Shown: positions 34,035 through 43,530, numbered from the stretch's first letter. The stretch: 64,000 nt of DNA from Armatimonadota bacterium (GCA_025360125.1 JANYCU010000045.1:124001-188000), one strand, 5' to 3'. Notes: generated from the sequence alone by a model not told the origin. Numbers and translations are program-made.

Positions 34035-36622
34035 CGAGCGACGGCTTTCATCTCGTTCCAATTCTCGCCGATCTTGAGATCGACTTCGACCGGAACCTTT
34101 AGCGGCAGAGAATTCTCCATTAGTCCTCGAATAGGAGCCAAAACCGAGTCTTCTCCGTCCTTCAGTTCAAAAACGAGTTCATCGTGAACATTCAGTAACA
34201 TTCTCGTCCCCGAATCGCCCAGTTGCTTTCGAACGTGCAGCATCGCTAGCTTCAACATATCCGCCGCCGTGCCTTGGATCGGCGCGTTCATAGCCTGCCG
34301 CTCGGCGTAGTTGCGCTCGACAAACTTGGACGCGTGGATATCCGGGAAGTAGCGGCGGCGTCCTGTGAGAGTGGTGGTGAATCCCTTGCTTCTCGCTTCT
34401 TCGATCACGCCTTGCGTAAAGCCCTTCACCGTCGGGAATCGCTCGTTATAAAGGTTGATCAGTTCCTTCGCTTCCGAGCGGCTGAAGCCGCCACCGAGTT
34501 GGTTCGCAAGGCCAAAGTCGGTCACGCCATACAAAACCGCGTAGTTGAGCATCTTGGCGTAGCCCCTTTGCTCTTTGGTCGGTGCCTCCACATTAAACAT
34601 GAGTTTCGCCGTGGCAGTATGTACATCCTCATGGTGCTCAAAGGCATGTACAAGGGCGGGCTCGCCGCACATGTGAGCGAGGACTCGCAGTTCGATTTGC
34701 GAATAGTCAAACGAGGCCAGCGAATACCCATCAGCCGCTTCAAACGCCTTGCGAATTGAGCGTCCTAGCTCGGTCCGAATCGGAATATTCTGCAGATTCG
34801 GATCGTTGGAGGAAACTCGTCCCGTGGCGGCGACCGTTTGCGAATACGTCGTATGAATTCGGCCGTCCGGTCCGATTTGGGTCTGCAGCGCCTCGGCGTA
34901 GGTCGAGCGCAGTTTCGACAATTCACGCCAACTTAAGACTTCTCCCGCAATCTCGTACGTCGGTGCAATCGTCTGCAAAATCTCAGCTCCGGTCGCATAG
35001 CCCGTTTTCGTTTTTGTACCGCCGGGAATCTGGAGCTTGTCGAACAAGATTTCCCCCAGTTGCTTGGGCGAACCAATCGTGAACTCCTGCCCCGCCATTT
35101 CGTAGATCTTGGCGGTAGAAATCTCGATGGCAACCGACAACTCCTTTGAGAACTCGCGCAATTGGTCTTTGTTCGTCTGGATTCCCGCGACTTCCATCTC
35201 GGCAAGAAGTGGCGTCAGCGGAAGCTCGACCGTCGCAAAAACTTTGGTTTGTTCTTCCTTGGCCAATCGGGCCGAAAGTGCATCTCGCAAAGGTAGCAAT
35301 GAGGCGGCAATTTCTTCGGGAGTGGTAGGCGACGCGTAGTCGGTATAGCCCTGAACGAGGTCACCAAGTTCGTACTTTGATCGACCGGATTGCAAGACGT
35401 AGGCGGCAATTAATGTGTCAAAGCCAAACGTCTTATCAAACATCTGGGCGGCTTTATAAAGCGGCTTTGCATCGTGGGCCACTGCCTGCGAAGAAAATGC
35501 TTGAAGCAACCGGATGCCATCTTCCTTCCGCGCAATCAACACTTCTGGACCAATCGAAACGTAGGCTTTTTCCGCGGTCTCATCGAACAAATCGTTGGAT
35601 GGCGTAGTGGCAAAATGAATTCCGAACTGCTGGCTATTGACCGTGCTTTTGAGCATGAGGAACGAGCTCACTTCGCGAGTGGAAAATTTGATCTTTTCGC
35701 TGATGACTTCGACATTGGCATGCACCCCATGTTCGAATCCGGCTACGTACGGCCCCAACACTCGGTCGCATGCGCGAGCGCTGGCTTTCAGCTCAAACGA
35801 TTCGAGGAATGCCTTCGCAGCGGCAAGCTGATCCGGGGTGAGAATAAACGGCTTGAAATCGTACTCGATTGGCACTTTACAGTCGATCGTGGCAAGCCAC
35901 TTCGACAAGGTCATTTGCTCCTTAAAATTGTCGATTTTCTTGCGATATTTTTCCGGGACCTCTTCGTACCGTTCCAGAATCCCCTCGACTGAACCAAACA
36001 AAGTGATCAGTTCTGCCGCGCCTTTATCGCCAATGCCCGGGACGCCTGGAATATTGTCACTGGTATCGCCCTTGAGGCCCTTAAAGTCGGTGACCTGGTT
36101 CGGGGTAACCCCCATTCGCTCAAAGACTGCGGCGGGGTCATAGCTGACAATTTCGCTCACTCCTGTCTTGGGCGTCACAACCGTCACGAAGTCATCGACC
36201 AACTGCAAAGCGTCGAGGTCGCCCGTGATGATCGTGGTCATATAGCCGTTCTCCTCGGCTAGCCTGCTGATCGTCCCGACGATATCATCCGCCTCGTATC
36301 CAACCAGCTCAATCTGCGGAATTCCGAGCGCGGAAATCAGATTCCGGGATTCATCGAGCTGAGAGATAAGTTCGGGGGCAAGCTCCTTACGGGTTCCCTT
36401 ATACGCCGCGTACTCAGTGTGCCGAAACGTCTTGGACGGATGATCGAGCGCGACAACGATGGCGTCGGGCCGCTGCTTTTCCAGAAGCGAAAACATCATC
36501 GACGTGAAGCCGTAAAGGGCGTTCGTCGGCCGGCCATCGGCCGTCGCTAAGTATCTTCCGGCGTAAAAGGCGCGGAAGAGGAGGGAATAGCCGTCGATGA
36601 TAATGAGTCGCTTTTTGGACAT
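34031..36622 (-). CDS. polA: DNA polymerase I
   Basis: 863 residues from the ATG at 36622 (MSKKRLIIIDGYSLLFRAFY); an in-frame ATG 15 codons upstream is less likely because GGTAACCT precedes 36622 by 13 nt. The 5'-3' exonuclease domain fills about 1-285. The middle proofreading domain lacks its metal-binding acidic motif, as in Bacillus and Taq. The polymerase domain is complete: FDYSQIELRVLAHM (motif A), RGYAKMLNYAVLYG (motif B) and NVHDELVFELKD (motif C, about 817). It fills gaps in repair and processes Okazaki fragments. It overlaps the convergent toxin remnant by 4 nt. Confidence 0.96.
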   Translation of the reverse strand: MSKKRLIIIDGYSLLFRAFYAGRYLATADGRPTNALYGFTSMMFSLLEKQRPDAIVVALDHPSKTFRHTEYAAYKGTRKELAPELISQLDESRNLISALGIPQIELVGYEADDIVGTISRLAEENGYMTTIITGDLDALQLVDDFVTVVTPKTGVSEIVSYDPAAVFERMGVTPNQVTDFKGLKGDTSDNIPGVPGIGDKGAAELITLFGSVEGILERYEEVPEKYRKKIDNFKEQMTLSKWLATIDCKVPIEYDFKPFILTPDQLAAAKAFLESFELKASARACDRVLGPYVAGFEHGVHANVEVISEKIKFSTREVSSFLMLKSTVNSQQFGIHFATTPSNDLFDETAEKAYVSIGPEVLIARKEDGIRLLQAFSSQAVAHDAKPLYKAAQMFDKTFGFDTLIAAYVLQSGRSKYELGDLVQGYTDYASPTTPEEIAASLLPLRDALSARLAKEEQTKVFATVELPLTPLLAEMEVAGIQTNKDQLREFSKELSVAIEISTAKIYEMAGQEFTIGSPKQLGEILFDKLQIPGGTKTKTGYATGAEILQTIAPTYEIAGEVLSWRELSKLRSTYAEALQTQIGPDGRIHTTYSQTVAATGRVSSNDPNLQNIPIRTELGRSIRKAFEAADGYSLASFDYSQIELRVLAHMCGEPALVHAFEHHEDVHTATAKLMFNVEAPTKEQRGYAKMLNYAVLYGVTDFGLANQLGGGFSRSEAKELINLYNERFPTVKGFTQGVIEEARSKGFTTTLTGRRRYFPDIHASKFVERNYAERQAMNAPIQGTAADMLKLAMLHVRKQLGDSGTRMLLNVHDELVFELKDGEDSVLAPIRGLMENSLPLKVPVEVDLKIGENWNEMKAVAR

Positions 36623-36828
36623 TCGATTGGCAGTAAGGTTACCGTCCGAAGGAGTTAGGTTTTTCATGAAAATTCGAGTGCGTCGAGCCCCCCATTACTT
36701 TCGTTTAGATTTTGATTGAAGCTAGTAGTGAAACCTGGTAACTGATTCAGCGTCTACACAGGTACAATGACCAGAGGGCTGAGGGGTGCTGTTGCTTCAC
36801 AGTCATTCTGATTTCGGAAACTGAGACG

Positions 36829-37167
36829 ATGGTGTACAGACCGCTTCGTTACGAGCAAATCATGCAGGCTGGTGATGCCTATGAAGTGCGCGCGCGAAGA
36901 ATGTTCGGAGGGATGGGCGTCTACACGGGCGAGCGCATGTTCGCTTTTTTAGTAGATAATGACGTCGCGCTTAAATTGTGCCAAGAGCACTACGAAGAAG
37001 CAATTGCCTTTCCTGGTGCTGGCGAAATGCGGCCCGAAGCTGGTGCAGATCCCCTTCGAGAATATGTGAAATTGCCAAAGAACATCCTCGACAACGGCGA
37101 AGAATTTTTAAAATGGGTCGAGCGAAGCGCCGAATACGTTCGAAATCGCGCGGCTCGTTTAGCCTAA
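36829..37167 (+). CDS. TfoX N-terminal domain protein
   Basis: 112 residues matching the TfoX_N domain over its full length: VRARRMFGGMGVYTGERMFA, then LVDNDVALKL. It lacks the C-terminal TfoX domain of competence regulators, so a role in competence cannot be assumed. GGTACAAT (36761-36768) suggests a promoter with a leader of about 55 nt. It is followed after 19 bp by the DUF4127 gene on the same strand. Confidence 0.87.
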   Translation: MVYRPLRYEQIMQAGDAYEVRARRMFGGMGVYTGERMFAFLVDNDVALKLCQEHYEEAIAFPGAGEMRPEAGADPLREYVKLPKNILDNGEEFLKWVERSAEYVRNRAARLA

Positions 37168-37186
37168 ATCAAATCGAGATTGAATA

Positions 37187-38812
37187 GTGCAAAAGGCAAT
37201 CATTACCGTTATCCTGTGCCTGTTCTCTTCACTCTTTGGCCTTTCTCCCCAAACTCCCGTTAAGCGGAATCGGATACTGCTTATTCCCCTCGACAGTCGC
37301 CCCGCAGCGGGCCAATTTGCCCAGATGATCGGGGCGATGAATGACACGAAAGTGGACATTCCACCGATCGATATTCTCGGAAAGTTCACCGTGCCCGGTG
37401 ATGTCGACAAGATTTACCAATGGCTCGAAAGTCAAAACCTGGACGACGTGAGCTCGATCATCGTCAGCGGCGACATGCTGGCATACGGAGGCCTCATTGC
37501 TTCGAGGGTGAACGACGTGGATGCTGGACAAAGCATTAAGCGCCTCACTCACCTCATCGAGTTTCGGCGCAAAACTTCGCCCGATATCAAGCTTTCTATA
37601 TTCATGTCAACCATGCGTTTGACGCCAACCGCCACCAAAGCTGCCGCACCCTATCGCCTTAATCTCGCAAAGTACGAGGAGATGAAAGATCGGTATGAAC
37701 GGACCCACGACGCAACCTTGCCACAGAAGCTGAACAACATGCGAAAGGTTGTTCCCGCCGTAGAAATCCTGCGCTACGAGCGAACCCGGCGACGCAATTT
37801 CGAAGTCCAATCGGCCCTTCTCCGCCTGTGTATCGGACCCGAGGTTGACTTCCTCATCATGGGTCAGGATGACGCGAAACCAGACGGGCCGCAGATTCAA
37901 GAAAACGCGAAACTCAAGAAATTTGCCGAGCAGTATCACGTCCAAAACAAAGTTTATTTTTGTGAAGGGATCGACCAACACTCCAACCTCTTGCTCAGCC
38001 GGGCGATTTTGGGCCAGCACAATTGGAAGCCGAAAGTTCGAATCGTTTACAGCGACGAAAATGGCAAAGACCAGTTCGCTCTTTACGAATCGAAGACGGT
38101 CAAAGAAAGCCTGCAAGATCAACTGTTCGCCTCAGGGGCCGAAATGGCACCGGACAAAGGCGATTACGACTACTCGCTATACGTCAACTCACCAAAGCGT
38201 AGCGAGGCTCACTTTGCCGAGTTCCTCGAAAAAATGCGCGCCGAAATTGACCAGGGCTTGCCCGTCGCCGTCGCCGACATCAACTTTGGCGCAAACGGTT
38301 CGTCCGACGAAGAGCTTTTTAACTTCCTGGTTCGCACGGGTAAGGCATATAAACTGCTTGCCTTTGCGGGCTGGAACACCGCCGGAAACACGATGGGAAC
38401 ATCGATTCCCGCCGCTAATGTCTATCTGAGCGCCCGAAAGTTTGATGTGGGTCCGATTCGCCGCGAAATCGCCCAGCGCGAATTCTTGTTCCACCGAATG
38501 GTCGACGACTGGGCTTACCATCGGTTTACGCGCCCTGCCACCTACGCAATGATTGACTCGCTACAAGACCAGCGAGATGAGATTTACGGGGCAAACTTCG
38601 AGGCGGTCAACAAATTCGCCCAGGGAGATTTGCGAAAACATATCGCAACGATTTTTCAAAATCAATTCCAACTCCGACGCTTTACTGCGGGAACAAAAGA
38701 GTATCAAATCATCAATATCAACGATCTGAAGATTAACCTTCCTTGGCCTCGAGCCTATGAAATCAAAGTTGAATTTGGGTTCAAAGTTGAAGAAGTCGGC
38801 AGTTCAAACTAA
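37187..38812 (+). CDS. Secreted DUF4127 family protein
   Basis: 541 residues with a signal peptide (MQKAIITVILCLFSSLFGLS). The rest matches DUF4127: RILLIPLDSRPAAGQFAQMI, SSIIVSGDMLAYGGLIASR, FLIMGQDDAKPDGPQIQENA, VADINFGANGSSDEELF and LAFAGWNTAGNTMGTSIPAA. The conserved Asp/Asn-rich motifs suggest an enzyme, but no activity is established for the family. The start is a GTG. Its 3' end overlaps the opposing pterin dehydratase gene by 9 nt. Confidence 0.9.
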   Translation: MQKAIITVILCLFSSLFGLSPQTPVKRNRILLIPLDSRPAAGQFAQMIGAMNDTKVDIPPIDILGKFTVPGDVDKIYQWLESQNLDDVSSIIVSGDMLAYGGLIASRVNDVDAGQSIKRLTHLIEFRRKTSPDIKLSIFMSTMRLTPTATKAAAPYRLNLAKYEEMKDRYERTHDATLPQKLNNMRKVVPAVEILRYERTRRRNFEVQSALLRLCIGPEVDFLIMGQDDAKPDGPQIQENAKLKKFAEQYHVQNKVYFCEGIDQHSNLLLSRAILGQHNWKPKVRIVYSDENGKDQFALYESKTVKESLQDQLFASGAEMAPDKGDYDYSLYVNSPKRSEAHFAEFLEKMRAEIDQGLPVAVADINFGANGSSDEELFNFLVRTGKAYKLLAFAGWNTAGNTMGTSIPAANVYLSARKFDVGPIRREIAQREFLFHRMVDDWAYHRFTRPATYAMIDSLQDQRDEIYGANFEAVNKFAQGDLRKHIATIFQNQFQLRRFTAGTKEYQIININDLKINLPWPRAYEIKVEFGFKVEEVGSSN

Positions 38813-39088
38813 CGATTCGATCTGATTTGCCAATTCGAAATCGAACGCCGAAATCCCGTTGACGTCATGGGTATTCAGGCCAATCTTCACCTTTTGGTAA
38901 CCAATAAAAAGATCGGGATGGTGATCCATTCGGTCGGCCAGATGACCAACCGCAACTGCAAAAACGAGACCCGCTTTATAGGTAACAAAGAGGTAGGTTT
39001 TGGTTATTTGGCCGTCCACTACCGACCAACCATCCAACTCTGCCAGGTTGGCAACGATTTCGGCATCCCTCAATTTCCTTCGTTCCAT
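38804..39088 (-). CDS. Pterin-4a-carbinolamine dehydratase
   Basis: 94 residues. DHHPDLFIGYQKVKIGLNTH contains the DCoH/PhhB signature with the catalytic histidine pair, and the N-terminal DGWSVVDGQITKTYLF fits the fold. The enzyme dehydrates 4a-hydroxytetrahydropterin in phenylalanine hydroxylation; many bacteria keep it without a hydroxylase. It overlaps the DUF4127 stop on the other strand. Confidence 0.92.
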   Translation of the reverse strand: MERRKLRDAEIVANLAELDGWSVVDGQITKTYLFVTYKAGLVFAVAVGHLADRMDHHPDLFIGYQKVKIGLNTHDVNGISAFDFELANQIESLV

Positions 39089-39287
39089 GTCCTGTCATTC
39101 TAGTTCATTTTGACCCTCATAGCCCTTCCCATTTTCGGGCTTTGCAAAGGGGAAGGGTTGGGATGGGGGTTCATTTAATGCTCGCCAAATATCAAAATGA
39201 ATCCTATTTCGCAGAAAAATGTAGCGGTGATCCACCACACTTGAACCTAGAGCCCCACCCTCAAAACCTTGCTCCCCGGGTACCCTT

Positions 39288-39304
39288 ATAGACAGAAAGT
39301 CTAT
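39288..39304 (+). promoter_or_regulatory. Hairpin at the pckA start codon
   Basis: ATAGAC-AGAAA-GTCTAT is a perfect 6-bp inverted repeat ending inside the ATG of pckA (39303). TACCCT lies at 39281-39286. It could be an operator or an mRNA hairpin that hides the start codon. Confidence 0.35.
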
Positions 39305-40823
39305 GGGTAAACATCACCTTGATCTGAGCAGTGCCGCTAAGATCCACAAGAATCTCGACGTTGAGACCCTCATCCAACATTGTTTAGAACGGGACAACTG
39401 TAAGCAGACGGACTCTGGTGCCGTGGTTGCTTTCTCGGGGGAATATATGGGTCGAACCCCGAAAGACAAATTCACCGTCGTCGACGCATCGTGCCAAGAC
39501 AACATTTGGTGGGAAAACAACAACCGGATGGAAGCCGGACAATTTGACTCCATTTTCACGAAAATGCAGGCGTATGTGCCCGGCAAAGAGCTTTACATCA
39601 TTGACACCTACGGTGGAGCTGACCCCGCTCACCGAATCAAGACTCGGTTTATTGTCGAACGACCCTACCACGCGCTTTTCATCAAGCAACTCTTGATCCG
39701 CCCAACTGCCGCTGAACTCGAGACTTTTGAACCAGATTGGCAGGTTATCGACTTCGGAAAGCTCCAATTTGACCCCGCGACCGATGGCACCAAGGGCGAC
39801 GCGGTCATTGCTCTCAACATGGTTACCAACACCGTGCTCATTGGTGGAACCCAATATGCCGGTGAGATGAAGAAATCCGTGTTTACGATCATGAATTACC
39901 TCTTGCCACTTAAGGGCGTCATGAGCATGCACTGTTCGGCGAACGTTGGCCCCGATGGCGACACCGCCCTGTTCTTTGGCCTGAGCGGGACCGGGAAAAC
40001 TACTTTGTCGGCTGACCCCGATCGAAGGCTGATTGGTGACGACGAACACGGTTGGACTGGCGACGGAGTCTTTAATGTCGAGGGCGGCTGCTATGCCAAA
40101 TGCATCGGCCTGACCGAAGAAAAGGAACCTGAGATTTTCCGCGCGATCTGCTCAGGCGCGATTTTGGAGAATGTCGTTCTCGATGGGGGTGGATGTCCCG
40201 ATTACAACGATCAATCGATCACGGAGAACACCCGTGCGGCCTATCCGATCGACCATATTCCCAATATCATGGTTCCGTCCGTCGGCGGCCATCCACACAA
40301 CATCGTCTTCTTGACGTGCGATGCAATGGGCGTTCTCCCTCCGATTTCGAGCCTGACCAACGAGCAAGCGATGTACTTCTTCTTGAATGGATACACCGCC
40401 AAAGTTGGAGGTACGGAAAAAGGCATCACCGAACCCAAGAGCGTTTTCTCGGCGTGCTTTGGCCAACCGTTTTTGCCGCTACGACCGAAGGTTTACGCGA
40501 AGCTGCTGGGCGAGAAGATTGCCGCTCATGGCTCTCGAGTTTGGCTCATCAACACGGGCTGGACTGGAGGCGCCTATGGGGTTGGCAACCGAATGAAGCT
40601 TTCGCATACGCGGGCAATGATCCATGCCGCTTTTGGTGGTCAGCTCGATGACGTCGCCTTTGAAACCGACCCAATCTTCGGCCTCAGCATTCCAACTGCT
40701 TGTCCAAACGTTCCGCCGGAGGTTCTGAATCCCCGGAATACGTGGGCGGATAAGGACGCGTACGACGCTCAGGCAACGAAACTCCACGCGATGTTCGAAG
40801 CCAACGCGAAGCAGTTCGAGTAG
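39303..40823 (+). CDS. pckA: Phosphoenolpyruvate carboxykinase (ATP)
   Basis: 506 residues of the ATP-dependent PEPCK family, which makes PEP, ADP and CO2 from oxaloacetate and ATP in gluconeogenesis. Landmarks: SGAVVAFSGEYMGRTPKDKF, YAGEMKKSVFTIMNYLLP, the kinase loop GLSGTGKTTLSADPDRRLIG (about 220-240), VEGGCYAKCIGLTEEKEPEI, FFLNGYTAKVGGTEKG and NTGWTGGAYGVGNRMKLSHT. Length is a little under the usual 525-540, with no missing motif. The GGGTACCCT element ends 16 nt upstream, implying a very short leader. Confidence 0.95.
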   Translation: MGKHHLDLSSAAKIHKNLDVETLIQHCLERDNCKQTDSGAVVAFSGEYMGRTPKDKFTVVDASCQDNIWWENNNRMEAGQFDSIFTKMQAYVPGKELYIIDTYGGADPAHRIKTRFIVERPYHALFIKQLLIRPTAAELETFEPDWQVIDFGKLQFDPATDGTKGDAVIALNMVTNTVLIGGTQYAGEMKKSVFTIMNYLLPLKGVMSMHCSANVGPDGDTALFFGLSGTGKTTLSADPDRRLIGDDEHGWTGDGVFNVEGGCYAKCIGLTEEKEPEIFRAICSGAILENVVLDGGGCPDYNDQSITENTRAAYPIDHIPNIMVPSVGGHPHNIVFLTCDAMGVLPPISSLTNEQAMYFFLNGYTAKVGGTEKGITEPKSVFSACFGQPFLPLRPKVYAKLLGEKIAAHGSRVWLINTGWTGGAYGVGNRMKLSHTRAMIHAAFGGQLDDVAFETDPIFGLSIPTACPNVPPEVLNPRNTWADKDAYDAQATKLHAMFEANAKQFE

Positions 40824-40920
40824 GAGTCTGGGCGTCTCGCCCGGCTCAAGTAGCAAAAGAGGGTCTGGGCGTCCTCGCCCGGCTCAAATAGCAAAAGGGG
40901 TCTGGGCGTCCTCGCCCGGA
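40824..40920 (+). repeat. Three tandem REP-like units downstream of pckA
   Basis: The units start at 40824, 40861 and 40897. Each contains GTCTGGGCG-TCCT-CGCCCGG (copy 1 has loop TCT), a 7-bp imperfect stem preceded by GTCT. Copies 1 and 2 share the spacer CTCAA(G/A)TAGCAAAA. A fourth unit lies inverted at the other side of the transposase gene. Confidence 0.8.
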
Positions 40921-40933
40921 AAAGCTTCCTTTG

Positions 40934-41515
40934 TTACCTCAGTGGATCGTGGGCACTACTCCAAACGAAATTCTCCGCGTTTTCTACTAACTTTGCTTTC
41001 ACTGGATTCTCTTGGATGTAGGCCCTCGTCCGAAGAAAGTGGTCCTCGTTACGCATGAAGCGATCAAAGTAGCCTTGTTGCCAGATAGATTCCATTTCAG
41101 GGTGTAGTTTTTTTAGTCGATGTGCTGTGAATGACTTAAGCGACTGAATCGCGACCGGAAGGCCTTGACCTTCGTCAAATCTGGCCAAAAAATGAACATG
41201 ATTCGGCATAACGACCCAGGCAAGAAGCGCAAAGAATTTCTCATCGTGATACAAAAGCGAGTCTTGAACGATAGCCGCGCACGACGTTTCGCGTAAAATG
41301 CACGATCCAACGCCTAGATCAAGATACTTTTCGATGCGACGAATCCGCTCGATCTCAATATTTCCTTTTAAATCGGTCAGCTCCACCTCAAATCGCTCTA
41401 AAACCTCCTTGGGGAGGCTATCTGAAAGTCGAAACGTTACAAATTGTGTGGCACCTGCTCCGTCAAAGTGCGGGACGCTTTGTTGACGCTGGTACCATCC
41501 TTTATTCTCACCCAC
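40934..41515 (-). CDS. REP-associated tyrosine transposase (RAYT, IS200/Y1 family)
   Basis: 193 residues. The N-terminus (VPHFDGAGATQFVTFRLSDS) is typical of RAYT proteins. MPNHVHFLARF (about residue 104) holds the HUH metal-binding pair, and YFDRFMRNEDHFLRTRAYIQ followed by NPVKAKLVENAENFVWSSA contains the region of the nucleophilic tyrosine. RAYTs bind and cleave REP hairpins; here REP-like units flank the gene on both sides. The start is a GTG at 41515 within a CCACG/CGTGG palindrome. It appears intact and is likely the source of the nearby REPs. Confidence 0.9.
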   Translation of the reverse strand: MGENKGWYQRQQSVPHFDGAGATQFVTFRLSDSLPKEVLERFEVELTDLKGNIEIERIRRIEKYLDLGVGSCILRETSCAAIVQDSLLYHDEKFFALLAWVVMPNHVHFLARFDEGQGLPVAIQSLKSFTAHRLKKLHPEMESIWQQGYFDRFMRNEDHFLRTRAYIQENPVKAKLVENAENFVWSSAHDPLR

Positions 41516-41546
41516 GATAGCGTGGATTCTACACCTTTGGCTCGAA

Positions 41547-41570
41547 CCGGGCGAGGACGCCCAGACCCCT
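41547..41570 (-). repeat. Inverted REP-like unit upstream of the transposase gene
   Basis: On the minus strand it reads AGGGGTCTGGGCGTCCTCGC and then CCGG, identical in its hairpin to the units at 40861 and 40897. It lies 32 bp before the transposase start, opposite in orientation to the three downstream units. Confidence 0.8.
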
Positions 41571-43530
41571 AGTTCGCTTCCTGCAACATCTCCGCAAGAT
41601 CGAGCAATCGAATCTCGTCGTCGCCCGCGACTTGTTTCACGCCCGCGTCGAGCATGATCTTGCAGAACGGACAGCCCAGCGCGATCGTCTTGGCTCCAGT
41701 GGCCAAGAGTTGTTCGATCCTCGCGTTCGCCGGACGCTCATTCGGAGCTTCTTCCATCCACATGCGGCCGCCACCCGCGCCGCAACAGCGCGTCTTGATG
41801 CCGCTAAACTGCGGATCGATCATTCCCTCAACCAATGCGCGAGGAGCTTCCTGCTCGTCGTTCACTCGACCGAGATAGCACGGATCGTGCATCACAACAC
41901 TTCCTTTCTCTGGCGTCGCCGCAAGCAACGAGCCCTTTGAAACAAGCTGCTGCAGCAACTGGGTGTGATGAAAAACATCGATAGAAACATTGAAGTCGCT
42001 GTATTCGTTCTTCAGCGAATTAAAGCAGTGGGGGCACGCGGTCACGATCTTTTTGACCTTGTATCGCTCAAATACCGATGCGTTTTCCATAGCCTTTTCT
42101 TGGAACAGAAATTCCTCTCCCAATCTCCTTGCAGGATCCCCAGTACACGATTCCTCATTGCCCAAACAAGCAAACGAAACCCCTGCCTTCTGAAGCAAAT
42201 CGGCCACTGCTTTGGTGGTTTTAACCGACCCCGGATCGGTCGCGCCGGCGCACCCCACCCAGAACAGATATTCGAACGAAACGCCGTCGCGAGCAAGGGG
42301 GATCGAGAGGTCTTTCATCCAATCTTCCCGGTTGCCAGTTGCCCCCCACGCGTTGCCAGTTGAGGCGGTTTGCCGCAGCACCAACGCCGCCGACCCGCTC
42401 AGTCCGCCCTCAGAGACAATGTTCCGTCTGGCGTCAACAATAATGTCGACATGTCTAATTAGGACGGGACAAGCCTCTACACAAGCATTGCAAGTCGTGC
42501 ACTGCATCAAAGCTTCTTGGGTAAGCGAAGCAACGACTTCCGCCCCAGTTTCCATCGCCCCTATCAAGTCCTGAACGATCTTCTTGGGGTTGAGCACTTT
42601 GCCCACATTCCACGCAGGACAGACTTCCGTACACCGTCCGCATTCCATGCACGCGTCGAGCGACATCAGGTGCCATCGGGAGTAGTCCTTCGCGTGTTTC
42701 ACCCCAATCAATTCGGTCTCTTCGACTTCGGTCATAGTGATGGTTCGGAGCTTGCCCATCGGGGTATCCGGCGAGCCCGCCGCACTGAAAATCGCGAGCA
42801 GAATATGCTTGATCCGAAGCTTGGGAATGATGCAGAAAAATCCGAGAACCAACGCAACGTGGAACCACCACGCCACCTTGTACGTCAGCACGCCAAAGTG
42901 TCCTAGCGGCTGGGCGATGGCGTAACCAACCCACGACCAAGTATCCCACGCATGAGGGTCAGCGGCGATGCGAGCGGCCTCCAACAGGTAACCATTCAAG
43001 GTAATTCCCAGAAGCAACCACAACACGCCCATGTCCCATTTGTCTTGCGAGATAGGTGCTTTAGTGCGAAGGCGACGAACAATCGCCCAAACCAACCCAA
43101 ACAGAAGCAATAGCCCCAACGAGTCGAACGTGGTTTCGTAGATTAAATAGTAAGCACCTTTGTGGAATTTATACGGCGAGTAGGTATTGATGCCAAGCAA
43201 CGTCGTGGCAATAAACAACGCACCGAACCCGTAAAACATCATGAGGTGCATCGGCGCACCGCTGGTGGGTCGGCTAGATCGCACCTTCTTCTGAAGCAGG
43301 ATCATCGGGAGAACCTTGCTCCACCACTTGAGAACGCCTGCCTTCGTCGGCATCCAGTATTGCGTGCCTTCGCGAATCGGCCCAGTTGGACGACCCGTCT
43401 GCCATAGCTTCACGCGGTCGTAAACCTGGCGCCCCATGTAAAACAGGCTCATCAACGCCAAGACGTAAAAAATCAGCTTCTCGGGAAGCGAAAAGTAGAG
43501 ATATTCTTCTCGGGTTGCTTGTGGGTTCAC
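41569..43530 (-). CDS. Membrane-bound Hdr-like iron-sulfur oxidoreductase
   Basis: 653 residues. The N-terminal about 270 contain five or so transmembrane helices like the NarI/HdrE cytochrome b-type domain, with several histidines available to hold haem. Two 4Fe-4S motifs follow: CMECGRCTEVCPAWNVG (about 293) and CTTCNACVEACPV (about 345). Two CCG domains follow, CLGNEESCTGDPARR plus ACPHCFNSLKNEY, then HDPCYLGR, TRCCGAGGGRMWMEE (about 585) and LGCPFCKIMLDAG. This HdrD/GlpC-like arrangement passes electrons between the quinone pool and a soluble partner such as an ETF or a dehydrogenase. No partner gene is adjacent. The start GTG is at 43530. Confidence 0.9.
   Translation of the reverse strand: MNPQATREEYLYFSLPEKLIFYVLALMSLFYMGRQVYDRVKLWQTGRPTGPIREGTQYWMPTKAGVLKWWSKVLPMILLQKKVRSSRPTSGAPMHLMMFYGFGALFIATTLLGINTYSPYKFHKGAYYLIYETTFDSLGLLLLFGLVWAIVRRLRTKAPISQDKWDMGVLWLLLGITLNGYLLEAARIAADPHAWDTWSWVGYAIAQPLGHFGVLTYKVAWWFHVALVLGFFCIIPKLRIKHILLAIFSAAGSPDTPMGKLRTITMTEVEETELIGVKHAKDYSRWHLMSLDACMECGRCTEVCPAWNVGKVLNPKKIVQDLIGAMETGAEVVASLTQEALMQCTTCNACVEACPVLIRHVDIIVDARRNIVSEGGLSGSAALVLRQTASTGNAWGATGNREDWMKDLSIPLARDGVSFEYLFWVGCAGATDPGSVKTTKAVADLLQKAGVSFACLGNEESCTGDPARRLGEEFLFQEKAMENASVFERYKVKKIVTACPHCFNSLKNEYSDFNVSIDVFHHTQLLQQLVSKGSLLAATPEKGSVVMHDPCYLGRVNDEQEAPRALVEGMIDPQFSGIKTRCCGAGGGRMWMEEAPNERPANARIEQLLATGAKTIALGCPFCKIMLDAGVKQVAGDDEIRLLDLAEMLQEAN

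Noticed and set aside
34031-36622. Functional proofreading exonuclease in PolA
   Set aside because: The middle domain lacks the metal-binding acidic motif, so only 5'-nuclease and polymerase functions are claimed.
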